44,625 bases of DNA from Actinomycetales bacterium (GCA_015654575.1 JAATGR010000243.1:1-44625), one strand, 5' to 3'. Positions 15,421 to 24,179 are shown, counted from the stretch's first letter. Program-made: numbers and translations. The notes: generated by a model from the letters alone, not told the origin.

Positions 15421-16974
15421 ATGGGCGGAAAGACGAGGTCCTCGTCGTTCGGGCGAGAGCTGGATGCGCTGGTGTCCGAGCTGGTTCAGATACATCGGCG
15501 GATCGCGGCGGCACAGGCCGGTGAGACGCGGCTGCTCGCTACAGCGGTGGAGCTGATGCTCGATCATGCGGCGGGGGTGCGGGAACGGCCGGATCGTCCG
15601 AAGAGCTCGGCGGATCTGCCGCTGCGAGAGATCGCGGCGGAGATCGCCGCGGCGCTCCGGGTCAGCGATCGGACGGTGCAGCGGCGTATGGGCGAGGCGG
15701 CGAGCCTTGTCGCGGAGTACCCGGCCGTATATGGGGCATGGCGTCAGGGCCGGGTGGATGCCGGCCATGTCGCGGCGATCCTCGACGGCGGGGCCGGGCT
15801 GAGCCACGACAACCGGACGAGGTACGAGCGGGTGGTGCTGGCGGTGGCGGAAAGGGAGAGCGCGGGCAGGTTGCGAGGCATGGCTCGCGAGATCGCGGCG
15901 CGCATCGACCCCGACGGCGGGTCCGAACGAATCAGGCAGCGTCAGTCGGAGCGGTTCGTGCGGGTGGCCGATCTCGGCGATGGGCTGAGCCGGCTGCTCG
16001 CTGACCTACCGACCCCGCTCGCTTACGCGATCTACGACCGCCTGACCCGCACGGCCACCACAATCGTTCCCGGCGACGAGCGCACCGTGCCTGACGAGCG
16101 CCCCACGGATGATGAGCGCCCCAGGCATGATGAGCGCAGCACGCATGGTGATCGCACCAGGCATGACGAGAGCGCTACGCATGGCGAGCGCACCGTGCCC
16201 GCAAGCACCGTGCCCGGCGAGCGCACCACGCCCGTGAGCAGCGCGTTCTCCGACGGTGACATCCTGGGCGCCGATGGCGCAGAGACAGCCGCCGTCGCGC
16301 CGGAGGATGGCTCGGAGACGGTGATGACCGGGCCATCGCCGGGCGCACGACCTCGCCGGGGCGGTGGGGACGACCCGCGGACGATGGATCAGCGGCGGGC
16401 GGACATCCTGGCTGACATGCTGCTGGCCGGCGCGCCCGTCGCGCACGGTACCGGCCTCGCGTCGGTGAGGGGGCATGTCCAGATCATGATGCCGGTGCTG
16501 GCCCTTGCGGGCACGAGCCGGGCACCGGCGGTTGTGCCAGGCCACGGTCCCGTCGACGCCGACCTGGCAATCCGCCTGGTGGGCAACGCGCCCGGTTGGG
16601 ATCGGGTGATGACCGACCCCTACAACGGTGCGGTGCTGGCCACGGATCGCTACCGGGTGCCGGCGGATCTGACTCGGCTCCTGCGAGCCCGCGACGAGCG
16701 GTGCCGCTTCCCCGGCTGCGGGCGCGTCGCGGCAGGCTGTGACGTGGATCACACGCATGACGCTGTTCTGGGCGGCAAGACCAGCGCCGACAATCTCGCC
16801 CATCTGTGCCGGCGGCACCATACCCTCAAGCATCAGACCGCGTGGCAGGTCCGCCAGGTCGGCGGCGGCGTCCTGGAATGGACCGCTCCCTCCGGTCGAT
16901 GCCACGACGACCGACCACCGGGCACCGTCCGATTCGTTCCCGATGAGAACGACGAGAACCCGCCACCCTTCTGA
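15421..16974 (+). CDS. DUF222/HNH endonuclease-domain protein (13E12 type)
   Basis: A 517-aa protein with a long helical DUF222 region (about 1-380) and a C-terminal HNH nuclease domain. The HNH motif reads CRFPGCGRVAAGCDVDH, then Asn in SADNLAHLC, then RRHHTLKH, so all zinc and catalytic positions look intact. Such proteins are multi-copy in many actinobacteria (the REP13E12 family of M. tuberculosis); their biological role is not settled. A degenerate hexapeptide repeat (DERTVP, DERPTD, DERPRH...) sits in the middle, followed by a variable acidic linker. I chose ATG 15421 with GGAGTG upstream; GTG 15403, six codons earlier, is also possible. A perfect 20-bp palindrome lies just upstream. 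Confidence 0.88.
   Translation: MGGKTRSSSFGRELDALVSELVQIHRRIAAAQAGETRLLATAVELMLDHAAGVRERPDRPKSSADLPLREIAAEIAAALRVSDRTVQRRMGEAASLVAEYPAVYGAWRQGRVDAGHVAAILDGGAGLSHDNRTRYERVVLAVAERESAGRLRGMAREIAARIDPDGGSERIRQRQSERFVRVADLGDGLSRLLADLPTPLAYAIYDRLTRTATTIVPGDERTVPDERPTDDERPRHDERSTHGDRTRHDESATHGERTVPASTVPGERTTPVSSAFSDGDILGADGAETAAVAPEDGSETVMTGPSPGARPRRGGGDDPRTMDQRRADILADMLLAGAPVAHGTGLASVRGHVQIMMPVLALAGTSRAPAVVPGHGPVDADLAIRLVGNAPGWDRVMTDPYNGAVLATDRYRVPADLTRLLRARDERCRFPGCGRVAAGCDVDHTHDAVLGGKTSADNLAHLCRRHHTLKHQTAWQVRQVGGGVLEWTAPSGRCHDDRPPGTVRFVPDENDENPPPF
16075..16233 (+). repeat. Degenerate 18-bp tandem repeat coding a DERxxx hexapeptide
   Basis: About nine tandem units, mostly 18 bp, in frame in the HNH gene: DERTVP, DERPTD, DERPRH, DERSTH, GDRTRH, DESATH, GERTVP, ASTVP (15 bp) and GERTTP. 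The region has more A/T-rich codons (GAT, CAT) than its surroundings and separates the DUF222 part from the linker to the HNH domain. Confidence 0.75.
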
Positions 16975-17094
16975 CGACGCTCTTCTGATCGCGTCGCAAG
17001 AATCTCCCACCCCGAAGAGCCGGACCCGCGGTTCAGCGCGTGACTGTGACTGCGTCTGGGGCTGCGTCTGCGTCTGCGACCGCGCCCGCGACGC

Positions 17095-18927
17095 CTACGG
17101 CAGCGAGATGTTCGTCGTGTTCTCTGGCACGCGGTAGAGCTCTTCCACGTCGTCGGCGAAGTCGGTCAGGATGACGCTGCGCTTGATCGACAGCTTCGGG
17201 GTCAGATGGCCGCTGGCCTCGGTCCACTCCGTCGGCAGGATCGTGAACTTGCGGATCGACTCGGCGCGCGAGACGCCGTCGTTCGCCTTGTCGACCGCGC
17301 GCTGCACCTCGGCGCGCACGGTGTCGTTGCGCGCCGCATCCGCCAGCGACATGTCCTTGTCGAGCCCCTTGCCCGCCAGCCACGTCGGTAGCATCTCGGG
17401 GTCGAGGGTCACCAGTGCGGAGATGAACGGCTTCTGATCGCCGACCACGACGACCTGACCCACGATCGGGTTGGCCCGGATCGGATCCTCGAGGGCGGCG
17501 GGCGAGACGTTCTTCCCGCCCGCGGTCACGATGATCTCCTTCTTGCGCCCCGTGATCGTGAGGAAGCCGTCGGCGTCGAAGGATCCCAGATCGCCGGTGC
17601 GGAACCATTCGCCGTCGAACGCCGCCGCGGTGGCCTCGGGATTGCGCCAGTACTCCTTGAACACGTCGATGCCGCGCACCTCGATCTCGCCGTCCTCCGC
17701 GGTGCGGACGCCGACCCCCGGCAGCACCGGGCCGACGGTGCCGATCTTCGCGTCGCGCGGCCGGTTCACCGTCGCCGGCGCGGTCGTCTCGGTCAGCCCG
17801 TAGCCTTCGAGGATCGTCACCCCAAGGCTGTGGAAGAAGTGACCGAGTCGCGCGCCGAGCGGCGCCGAACCGGAGATCGCGTACACGATGTTCCCGCCCA
17901 TCGCCTCGCGCAGCTTGCTGTAGACCAGCCTGTCGAACAGCGCGAACCGGATCTTCAGCCCCAGCGGGATGCGCTCCCCGTCCTGCAACCGCCGCGAGTG
18001 CTCGACGGCGGCCGATACGGCGGCGCGGAAGATCCCGCCCCGTCCACCGGCCTCCGCCTTCTGCTCGGCGGAGTTGTAGACCTTCTCGAACACGCGCGGC
18101 ACCGCCAGCAGGAACGTCGGATGGAAGCTGCCGAGCGCGTCGAGGAGGTGTTTCGTGTCGGGCTGGTGTCCGGTCTTGACCCCGGCGTGGACGTCGAGGA
18201 TCGAGATGAATCTGGCGAAGACGTGTGCGGTGGTGATGAACAGCACGGTTGAGGCGCCCGGGATGTTGACGACCTCCTTGAGGCTCTCGGCGGCGTTGCG
18301 CGCCAGCTCCACGAAGTTGCTGTGCGTGAGGACGCAGCCCTTCGGCCGCCCGGTCGAGCCGGAGGTGTAGATCAGGGTCGCGAGGTCCGACCCGACCGCG
18401 AGGGAGCGGCGTCGCTCGATCTCCGTGTCGGGCACCTCGACGCCTGCGGCGACAATCCGGTCGAGGTCGCCGGCATCCAGCTGCCAGCTCTCCGCCACAA
18501 GCGGAAGGCGTCCGCGCACCTCGGCGAGGCGCTGGGCGTGCTCCGTGCTTTCCACGATGCAGGCGACCGCCTCCGAGTCGGACAGGATCCACTCGATCTG
18601 GCTTGCCGAGCTCGTCTCATAGATGGGCACCATCACGGCTCCGGCGTAGAAGAGCGCGAAGTCCACCAGTGTCCACTCGTACGTGGTGCGTGCCAGGAGG
18701 CCGATCCGCTGCCCGGGCGCGACGCCGACCGCGGCGAACCCCCTGGCGAGCGCGATCACCTGCCCGCGGAACTCGGATGCCGACACGTCTCGCCAGCCGT
18801 CGCCGTCGGGGACGGCGAAAAGCGCACGATCGGGCGTGGCGGCGACCCGTTGTTCGAGCAGGTCCGTGATGTTGTCCTCGGGTGCGGCTGGCACGATCGC
18901 GGGGGTGTTGAACTCGACGATGCTCAT
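17095..18927 (-). CDS. Long-chain acyl-CoA synthetase (FadD15-like AMP ligase)
   Basis: A 610-aa adenylate-forming enzyme that activates a fatty acid with ATP and CoA. Motif A3 is LATLIYTSGSTGRPKGCVLTH near residue 180. The adenylation signature is LEGYGLTETTAPATVNRP, followed by WFRTGDLGSFDADGFLTITG and a C-terminal KEIIVTAGGKNVSPAALED segment with the lid lysine. Size and motifs fit the bacterial long-chain FadD15/FAA1 group. ATG 18927 has GGGAGC upstream; the longer ORF start lies inside the promoter. A TACAAT -10 (minus strand, 18972-18967) precedes it. It diverges from a ROK-plsC-aroG row, and a palindrome lies over the -35 regions of both, so acyl-CoA synthesis and phospholipid acylation may be co-controlled. 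Confidence 0.93.
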   Translation of the reverse strand: MSIVEFNTPAIVPAAPEDNITDLLEQRVAATPDRALFAVPDGDGWRDVSASEFRGQVIALARGFAAVGVAPGQRIGLLARTTYEWTLVDFALFYAGAVMVPIYETSSASQIEWILSDSEAVACIVESTEHAQRLAEVRGRLPLVAESWQLDAGDLDRIVAAGVEVPDTEIERRRSLAVGSDLATLIYTSGSTGRPKGCVLTHSNFVELARNAAESLKEVVNIPGASTVLFITTAHVFARFISILDVHAGVKTGHQPDTKHLLDALGSFHPTFLLAVPRVFEKVYNSAEQKAEAGGRGGIFRAAVSAAVEHSRRLQDGERIPLGLKIRFALFDRLVYSKLREAMGGNIVYAISGSAPLGARLGHFFHSLGVTILEGYGLTETTAPATVNRPRDAKIGTVGPVLPGVGVRTAEDGEIEVRGIDVFKEYWRNPEATAAAFDGEWFRTGDLGSFDADGFLTITGRKKEIIVTAGGKNVSPAALEDPIRANPIVGQVVVVGDQKPFISALVTLDPEMLPTWLAGKGLDKDMSLADAARNDTVRAEVQRAVDKANDGVSRAESIRKFTILPTEWTEASGHLTPKLSIKRSVILTDFADDVEELYRVPENTTNISLP

Positions 18928-18966
18928 GACGGCAGCTCCCTTGGTACCGGCGGTCATTGACACTTG

Positions 18967-18972
18967 ATTGTA
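18967..18972 (-). promoter_or_regulatory. Predicted -10 of fadD
   Basis: TACAAT on the minus strand, about 39 nt before the fadD ATG. With 17-nt spacing the -35 would read TGGAAC and lies within the 17-bp palindrome. Confidence 0.5.
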
Positions 18973-18979
18973 GTCACCG

Positions 18980-18996
18980 GTGGAACTGAGTTCCAC
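18980..18996. promoter_or_regulatory. 17-bp palindromic operator between fadD and the ROK gene
   Basis: GTGGAACT-G-AGTTCCAC, a perfect 8-bp inverted repeat around one base. It overlaps the predicted -35 of fadD (minus strand) and that of the ROK gene (-10 TACTCT at 19012-19017). The form and size suit a homodimeric repressor, for example of the TetR or GntR type; which one is not known. Confidence 0.6.
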
Positions 18997-19046
18997 GGTC
19001 GCCTCACGCACTACTCTGATCGGGGCCGATCGGGAAGGACGGGACG

Positions 19047-20000
19047 TTGCGCGCAGTGGGCATCGACATCGGGGGAACGAAGATCGCGGGAGCGGTCGTG
19101 GACACCGACGGCGCCATCGTGCGGCAGGTCCGAGTGGCGACGCCGGCAGCGATCACCGGCATCCAGACCGTCGTCGCCGACATGATCGCCGCCCTCGCGG
19201 ACGGCGAGGACGCGGTGGCCGGCGTCGCCGCCGCCGGCTTCGTCGACCGGGACCGCTCGACCGTGTACTTCGCGCCCAACATCGACTGGCGCGACGAACC
19301 GCTGCGTGACCACCTGCAACACCTCACCGGGGTGCGGGTCGTCGTCGAGAACGATGCGAACGCGGCAGGGTGGGCCGAATACCGGTTCGGTGCCGGCGAA
19401 GGTCTCGGCGACGTCGTCATGCTCACTATCGGCACGGGCGTCGGGGGAGCGATCGTGATCGACGGCGAGCTCCTGCGCGGCGGTCACGGCATCGCGGCGG
19501 AGCTCGGTCACCTCCGGCTCGTACCCGACGGGCGCATCTGCGGCTGCGGGCAGCGCGGCTGCCTCGAGATGTACGGCTCGGGGCGTGCGCTCCAGCACGA
19601 AGCCGAGGAGATCGCGCGCGACGCCGCGTTCGGCATCGGAGCGGAGTTGCATGACACGCAGCAACGCGCCGGCGGCACGATCCCCGGCCAGGAGATCTCG
19701 CGCCTGATTGTGGCCGGCGACCCGGGAGCGGCCGAGGCGATGCGGCGCGTGGCCACGGCCATCGGCACCGCGTGCGGAAGCCTCGCTGCGGTGCTCGATC
19801 CGCAGCGCTTCATCATCGGCGGGGGAGTGTCGCAGCTCGGCGACGTGCTCCTCGCACCCATGCGGGAGGCGTTCGCTGCGGCGATGCCCGCGTACGAATC
19901 GAGGCCGGTCGCCGACTTCGCCGTGGCCCGACTCACCAACGACGCCGGTGTCATCGGCGCGGCGGATCTCGCCCGTCGGGCGTTCACTGCGGGAGGATGA
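19047..20000 (+). CDS. ROK-family sugar kinase, probable glucokinase
   Basis: A 317-aa ROK protein. The phosphate-binding loop is at the N-terminus (VGIDIGGTKIAGAVVDTDG). The acceptor region carries VVVENDANAAGWAEYRFGAG. The ROK zinc motif is CGCGQRGCLEMYGSG, preceded by a His in ELGHLRLV. This combination fits the glucokinase branch of ROK proteins (ATP- or polyphosphate-dependent); there is no N-terminal DNA-binding domain, so it is not a NagC/XylR repressor. The TTG 19047 start has GGAAGGACG upstream. It is followed after 4 bp by plsC and then aroG. The shared operator with fadD suggests that the row is regulated with lipid metabolism. Confidence 0.9.
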   Translation: MRAVGIDIGGTKIAGAVVDTDGAIVRQVRVATPAAITGIQTVVADMIAALADGEDAVAGVAAAGFVDRDRSTVYFAPNIDWRDEPLRDHLQHLTGVRVVVENDANAAGWAEYRFGAGEGLGDVVMLTIGTGVGGAIVIDGELLRGGHGIAAELGHLRLVPDGRICGCGQRGCLEMYGSGRALQHEAEEIARDAAFGIGAELHDTQQRAGGTIPGQEISRLIVAGDPGAAEAMRRVATAIGTACGSLAAVLDPQRFIIGGGVSQLGDVLLAPMREAFAAAMPAYESRPVADFAVARLTNDAGVIGAADLARRAFTAGG

Positions 20001-20004
20001 GTCG

Positions 20005-20706
20005 GTGTTCTACTGGCTGATGAAGTACGTGGCGATCGGCCCGATCCTGAAGGCGGTGTTCCGGCCGTGGATCGTGGGCCGGCGCAACATCCCCGCCACC
20101 GGCGCGGCGATCCTCGCCAGCAACCACCTGTCCGTCTCGGACTCGGTGTTCCTGCCGCTCATGATCGACCGTCCGATGACGTTCCTCGCCAAGAGCGACT
20201 ACTTCACCGGTCGTGGGCTGAAGGGCTGGGCCACGCGGGTCTTCATGAAAGCCACCGGTCAGATCCCGATCGACCGTTCCGTCGGCCAGGCCTCCGAGGC
20301 GTCGTTGAACACCGCACTCCAGGTGCTCGGGCGTGGAGACCTGCTCGGCATCTATCCCGAGGGCACCCGGAGCCCCGACGGGCGTCTCTATCGGGGTCGT
20401 ACCGGCATCGCCCGGATGGTGCTGGAGGCGAAGGTGCCGGTGATCCCGGTCGTCATGGTCGACACCGAGCAGATCATGCCGATCGGGCGCACCATCCCGC
20501 GCATCGGCCGCGTCGGCATGATCATCGGGGAGCCCCTCGACTTCTCCCGCTTCACCGGATTCGAGTCTGACCGGTACGTGCTGCGTTCGGTCACGGACGA
20601 GATCATGGTGGCCCTGCAGCGGCTCGGTGCGCAGCGCTATGACGATGTCTACGCGTCGACCGTGAAGGAGCGTCTTGCCGCACCGACCGCCTCGCAGCCC
20701 CGATAG
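20005..20706 (+). CDS. plsC: 1-acyl-sn-glycerol-3-phosphate acyltransferase family protein
   Basis: A 233-aa PlsC-type acyltransferase that probably makes phosphatidic acid from lysophosphatidate and acyl-CoA at the membrane. The catalytic pair is unusual: the canonical NHxxxxD box is NHLSVSDSVFLP, with His and Asp intact. The later motifs are FMKATGQIPIDRS and the glycerol-phosphate-binding YPEGTRSPDGRLYRGRTG. GTG 20005 follows GGGAGGATGAGTCG; ATG 20020 is a less likely start. It lies between the ROK gene and aroG and opposite fadD, a sensible place for an acyl-CoA consumer. Its TAG stop is part of the predicted aroG -10. Confidence 0.92.
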   Translation: MFYWLMKYVAIGPILKAVFRPWIVGRRNIPATGAAILASNHLSVSDSVFLPLMIDRPMTFLAKSDYFTGRGLKGWATRVFMKATGQIPIDRSVGQASEASLNTALQVLGRGDLLGIYPEGTRSPDGRLYRGRTGIARMVLEAKVPVIPVVMVDTEQIMPIGRTIPRIGRVGMIIGEPLDFSRFTGFESDRYVLRSVTDEIMVALQRLGAQRYDDVYASTVKERLAAPTASQPR

Positions 20707-20715
20707 ACTGAGCGG
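20704..20715 (+). promoter_or_regulatory. Predicted leaderless promoter of aroG
   Basis: TAGACT (20704-20709), whose TAG is the plsC stop, then exactly 6 nt to ATG 20716. No Shine-Dalgarno sequence and no clear -35. Confidence 0.55.
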
Positions 20716-22053
20716 ATGCCTCAGCAGCTCGACGCCCTCGATCAGTGGCGCAGCCTCCCGATCAAGCAGCAGCCGCAATGGGGGGATCCCGATGCCGTGG
20801 CCGCCGTGTCCCGCGAACTCGCCTCGCAGCCGCCGCTGGTCTTTGCGGGCGAGGTCGACAACCTGCGTGACCGGCTGGGCGCTGCGGCATCCGGTCGTGC
20901 GTTCCTCCTGCAGGGCGGCGACTGCGCGGAGACGTTCGCCGGAGCCACCGCGGAACAGATCCGCAACCGCATCAAGACGGTGCTCCAGATGGCGGTTGTG
21001 CTGACCTACGGCGCCTCGATGCCGGTGGTGAAGATGGGCCGCATGGCGGGACAGTTCGCCAAGCCGCGCTCGTCCGACTCGGAGACCCGCGGCGATGTCA
21101 CGCTCCCCGCCTACCGCGGCGACATCGTCAACGGGTACGACTTCACCGAGGCCTCCCGTGCGGCCGACCCGGGGCGGATGCTGAAGGCGTACCACACCGC
21201 GGCATCCACGCTCAATCTCATCCGTGCCTTCACACAGGGCGGTTTCGCCGACCTGCGCGAAGTGCACAGCTGGAACAGGGGATTCGCCGCGAACCCGGCC
21301 AACCAGCGCTACGAGGGGATGGCGGCCGAGATCGACCGCGCCGTGAAGTTCATGGCGGCGGCCGGCGCCGACTTCGACGAGCTCACGCGCGTCGAGTTCT
21401 ACACCGGGCACGAGGGTCTGCTCATGGACTACGAGCGCCCGATGACCCGCATCGATTCGCGCACCGGAACGCCGTACAACACCTCGGCTCACTTCGTGTG
21501 GATCGGGGAGCGCACTCGCGATCTCGACGGTGCGCACGTCGACTACTTCTCGAAGATCCGCAACCCCATCGGGGTCAAGCTCGGACCGTCCACGTCGCCC
21601 GAGACGGCCCTGGCGTTGATCGACAAGCTCGACCCGGATCGCGTGCCCGGCCGGCTGACCTTCATCACGCGGATGGGGTCGGGAAAGATTCGCGACGCCC
21701 TGCCGCCGCTGCTGCAGGCCGTGAAGGATTCGGGCGCGCAGCCGCTCTGGGTCACCGACCCGATGCACGGCAACGGCATCACCTCGCAGAACGGGTACAA
21801 GACGCGTCGGTTCGACGACGTGGTGGACGAGGTCCGCGGCTTCTTCGAGGCGCACCGCGCCGTGGGAACGCACCCCGGTGGCATCCATGTGGAGCTCACC
21901 GGTGACGATGTGACCGAATGCCTGGGCGGCTCCGAGATGATCGACGAGGCGACGCTGGCGACCCGGTACGAGTCGTTGTGTGATCCCCGCCTGAACCACA
22001 TGCAGTCCCTCGAACTCGCGTTCCTAGTGGCCGAGGAGCTCGAGCGCCGCTGA
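20716..22053 (+). CDS. aroG: Class II DAHP synthase
   Basis: A 445-aa enzyme that condenses phosphoenolpyruvate with erythrose 4-phosphate, the first step of aromatic amino acid synthesis. The type II (plant-like) form is clear from LLQGGDCAETFAGATAEQIR, MPVVKMGRMAGQFAKPRS, YRGDIVNGYDFTEASR, GHEGLLMDYERPMTR and WVTDPMHGNGITSQNGYKTR. The conserved Cys of the metal site is in the first of these. Length matches the family. In mycobacteria the orthologue lies close to pknL, as here. The start is probably leaderless. Allosteric control by aromatic amino acids and by chorismate mutase is known in the family but cannot be read here. A large two-tier hairpin follows its stop. Confidence 0.96.
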   Translation: MPQQLDALDQWRSLPIKQQPQWGDPDAVAAVSRELASQPPLVFAGEVDNLRDRLGAAASGRAFLLQGGDCAETFAGATAEQIRNRIKTVLQMAVVLTYGASMPVVKMGRMAGQFAKPRSSDSETRGDVTLPAYRGDIVNGYDFTEASRAADPGRMLKAYHTAASTLNLIRAFTQGGFADLREVHSWNRGFAANPANQRYEGMAAEIDRAVKFMAAAGADFDELTRVEFYTGHEGLLMDYERPMTRIDSRTGTPYNTSAHFVWIGERTRDLDGAHVDYFSKIRNPIGVKLGPSTSPETALALIDKLDPDRVPGRLTFITRMGSGKIRDALPPLLQAVKDSGAQPLWVTDPMHGNGITSQNGYKTRRFDDVVDEVRGFFEAHRAVGTHPGGIHVELTGDDVTECLGGSEMIDEATLATRYESLCDPRLNHMQSLELAFLVAEELERR

Positions 22054-22112
22054 TCTGTAGGGCGCCCGCGGTCCCGTCTCCGCCCCTCCCGTCCCCGCCG
22101 GGCGTGCCCTCT

Positions 22113-22189
22113 CCTCCGCAGGCGAAACCCCGCTGAGCAGGACGTCTTCGGGGCAGATCGTCCTGCTCAGGCGATTTCTCCTGCGGAGG
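22113..22189. terminator. Large two-tier hairpin between aroG and pknL
   Basis: The inner stem CTGAGCAGGACG (22133-22144) pairs perfectly with CGTCCTGCTCAG (22159-22170). The outer stem CCTCCGCAGG (22113-22122) pairs with CCTGCGGAGG (22180-22189), with a GAAA/TTTC pairing partly joining them. It sits between convergent genes and should act as a terminator in both directions. Its 77-bp length is greater than needed for a simple terminator, so a dispersed palindromic repeat is an alternative. Confidence 0.7.
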
Positions 22190-22229
22190 CGATGGTCGCC
22201 TCGTCCGCAGCTGTGAGCGCGGGGCGGGA

Positions 22230-24167
22230 TCAGAAGGATCCGCTGATGCTCAGCGTGATCGTCGCACCCTTCGCGCGTTGCGTGCCCGCAGCGGGGTTCT
22301 GTGCGGTGACCTCGGTCACCGAGTCGGGGAAGAGATCCCAACTGGCGTTGTAGGTCACGTCGAAACCGGCCGCCTTCAGCGCCGCCTTCGCCGCATCCCG
22401 TGTCTGGCCCACGACGTTCGGCACCTCGAACAGCTGCGGCCCCTTCGAGACGCGCAGCGTGACGGTGTCGCCGGGGATCCAATTCCCGCCGCCGGTGCGG
22501 GCGGTGATCCCGATGACGTCGCCGGAGTCCACCGTGTCGCTGTACTCCTCCGAGGAGGACACCAGCAGACCGGCATCCGTCAGAGCCTTCGTCGCTTCGG
22601 TCACCGTCATGCCCGTCACATCGGGCAGGGAGCCCTTCGACGCGGTGAGCGAGGCCGAGTCGCCCTCGTGCACGGTGCACCCGTTGGTGCAGTCGACCGT
22701 GGTGGATGATCCCTGCGGGGTCACGGTCGCGCCGATGACGGTGCCGGATGCGCTGGTGGTGAACTCGTACGCTGTGTCGCCCACCGTGACGGATGCCGCC
22801 TGCAGCGCTGCGGTCGCCTGTTCGATCGACATCCCCGCCAAGGTGGCGATGTCATGTGGGGCCGGACCAAGCGAGACGACGACGCTCACGGTGGATGCTT
22901 TGTCGACGCGTTCGCCGCTTCCGGGGTCGGTGCGGATCACCAGGCCGGTTGCGACATCGACGCTGTACTCGGTGTCCTGTTCGGCGACCAGTCCTTCGGC
23001 GGCGATCACCGCCTGCGCCTGATCGAACGTGAGCCCGGTCACGGCGGGCACGCCCACCAGCGATCCCGGCCCGGACCCGAACCACCACCCGCCGCCGCCG
23101 GCGACCAGCGCGACGATCAGCGTCAGGGCCAACAGCCATCCGCCCTTGGCGGTGCGCCGACGGGATCGACGCCGTAGCAGCGTCGCATTGTCGGCTGAGG
23201 GCGTCGCCGGCAGCACTCCGGTCACCGGCGCGGAGAACGCCTTCGTCACTTCGCCGGAGTCGAGCGTGTCGTCCGAGATGGCGGTGCCGACCGCGATGGT
23301 GCGCGCGACCTGGGGTGCTATCCCCAGTTCGGCTTCGATCTCGCGCAGCCGGGTCAGCATCGCATCGGCATCCACGGGGCGCCCGTCCGGGGAGCGCTCG
23401 GTCGCCCAGAGCACGAGTTCGTCGAGCTGTTCCGGCACGGCCGGGTTCTTCACGCTCGGCCGCGGCACGGAATCGGTGGCGTGCTGATAGGCGATCTGCA
23501 TCGGCTGCTCGCCCTTGTATGGTTGCTCGCCGGTGAGCATCTCGTACAGCATGATGCCCAGCGCGTAGATGTCGCTGCGCGCGTCGGCGCTGCCGCGGGT
23601 GACGAGCTCCGGTGCGAGGTAGGCGATCGTGCCGAGCAGCATCTGGCCGCTCGCGGTGTTCGCGGTCGTCGCACGGGCCAGGCCGAAGTCGCCGATCTTG
23701 ATCCGTCCGTCCTCGGCCAGGAGCACGTTCTCGGGTTTCACGTCGCGGTGGACGATTCCGGCTCGATGGGCGGCGGCGAGCCCCGAGAGGATCGCGTCCA
23801 TGATGGTGATCGTCTGCGTCGTGCTGAGCCGCCGCTGCTCGCGCATCAGCTCGCGCAATGTGATCCCCGGAAGATATTCCATGACCATGTAGGCCATGTC
23901 GTCGTCCTGCCCCTGGTCGAAGACATTGACCACGTGGGGGTCCGCCAGACGGGCCGCTGCGCGCGCCTCTTGGATGAAGCGTCCTTGGAACACCGAGTCG
24001 TCACTCAGGTGCCCGTGCATGATCTTGAGCGCGATCCGGCGTTCGAGTCGGAGGTCGGTCGCGACGTATACCGTGGCCATCCCGCCACGTGCGATACGGG
24101 CGCGCACGCGGTATCGGCCGTCGACCAGACGACCGATCAGCGGATCCGCGCGCTGGCTCGTGCTCAC
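22230..24167 (-). CDS. pknL: Ser/Thr protein kinase with PASTA domains (PknL-like)
   Basis: A 645-aa membrane kinase. The N-terminal Hanks-type domain (about 18-280) has the glycine loop ARGGMATVYVA, the ATP lysine in ALKIMHG, the catalytic loop HRDVKPENVLL, the DFG region GDFGLARA and the APE-like APELVTRGSADARSDIYALG. A basic juxtamembrane stretch (RRRSRRRTAKG) leads to one TM helix at about 342-365. Outside the cell are about four PASTA repeats, which bind muropeptides or lipid II in other kinases. The second repeat carries an inserted loop with DCTNGC that could form a disulfide. It diverges from the Rv2175c-like gene, whose mycobacterial product is a PknL substrate, hence the PknL call; mycobacterial PknL lacks PASTA repeats while corynebacterial PknL has them. 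The GTG start is likely leaderless. Confidence 0.92.
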   Translation of the reverse strand: MSTSQRADPLIGRLVDGRYRVRARIARGGMATVYVATDLRLERRIALKIMHGHLSDDSVFQGRFIQEARAAARLADPHVVNVFDQGQDDDMAYMVMEYLPGITLRELMREQRRLSTTQTITIMDAILSGLAAAHRAGIVHRDVKPENVLLAEDGRIKIGDFGLARATTANTASGQMLLGTIAYLAPELVTRGSADARSDIYALGIMLYEMLTGEQPYKGEQPMQIAYQHATDSVPRPSVKNPAVPEQLDELVLWATERSPDGRPVDADAMLTRLREIEAELGIAPQVARTIAVGTAISDDTLDSGEVTKAFSAPVTGVLPATPSADNATLLRRRSRRRTAKGGWLLALTLIVALVAGGGGWWFGSGPGSLVGVPAVTGLTFDQAQAVIAAEGLVAEQDTEYSVDVATGLVIRTDPGSGERVDKASTVSVVVSLGPAPHDIATLAGMSIEQATAALQAASVTVGDTAYEFTTSASGTVIGATVTPQGSSTTVDCTNGCTVHEGDSASLTASKGSLPDVTGMTVTEATKALTDAGLLVSSSEEYSDTVDSGDVIGITARTGGGNWIPGDTVTLRVSKGPQLFEVPNVVGQTRDAAKAALKAAGFDVTYNASWDLFPDSVTEVTAQNPAAGTQRAKGATITLSISGSF

Positions 24168-24179
24168 GCTGAGAGTCTA
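24168..24179 (-). promoter_or_regulatory. Predicted leaderless promoter of pknL
   Basis: On the minus strand TAGACT (24179-24174) is followed by 6 nt and then the GTG start at 24167. There is no ribosome site. Confidence 0.55.

Noticed and set aside
17033-17094. GCGTCT/GCGACC low-complexity run after the HNH gene, considered as a repeat array or terminator
   Set aside because: It has no regular unit and no stable hairpin; it looks like simple GC-rich drift between convergent genes.
19984-21999. A 671-aa minus-strand ORF opposite plsC and aroG
   Set aside because: Composition is that of an antisense shadow; both plus-strand genes are strongly supported.
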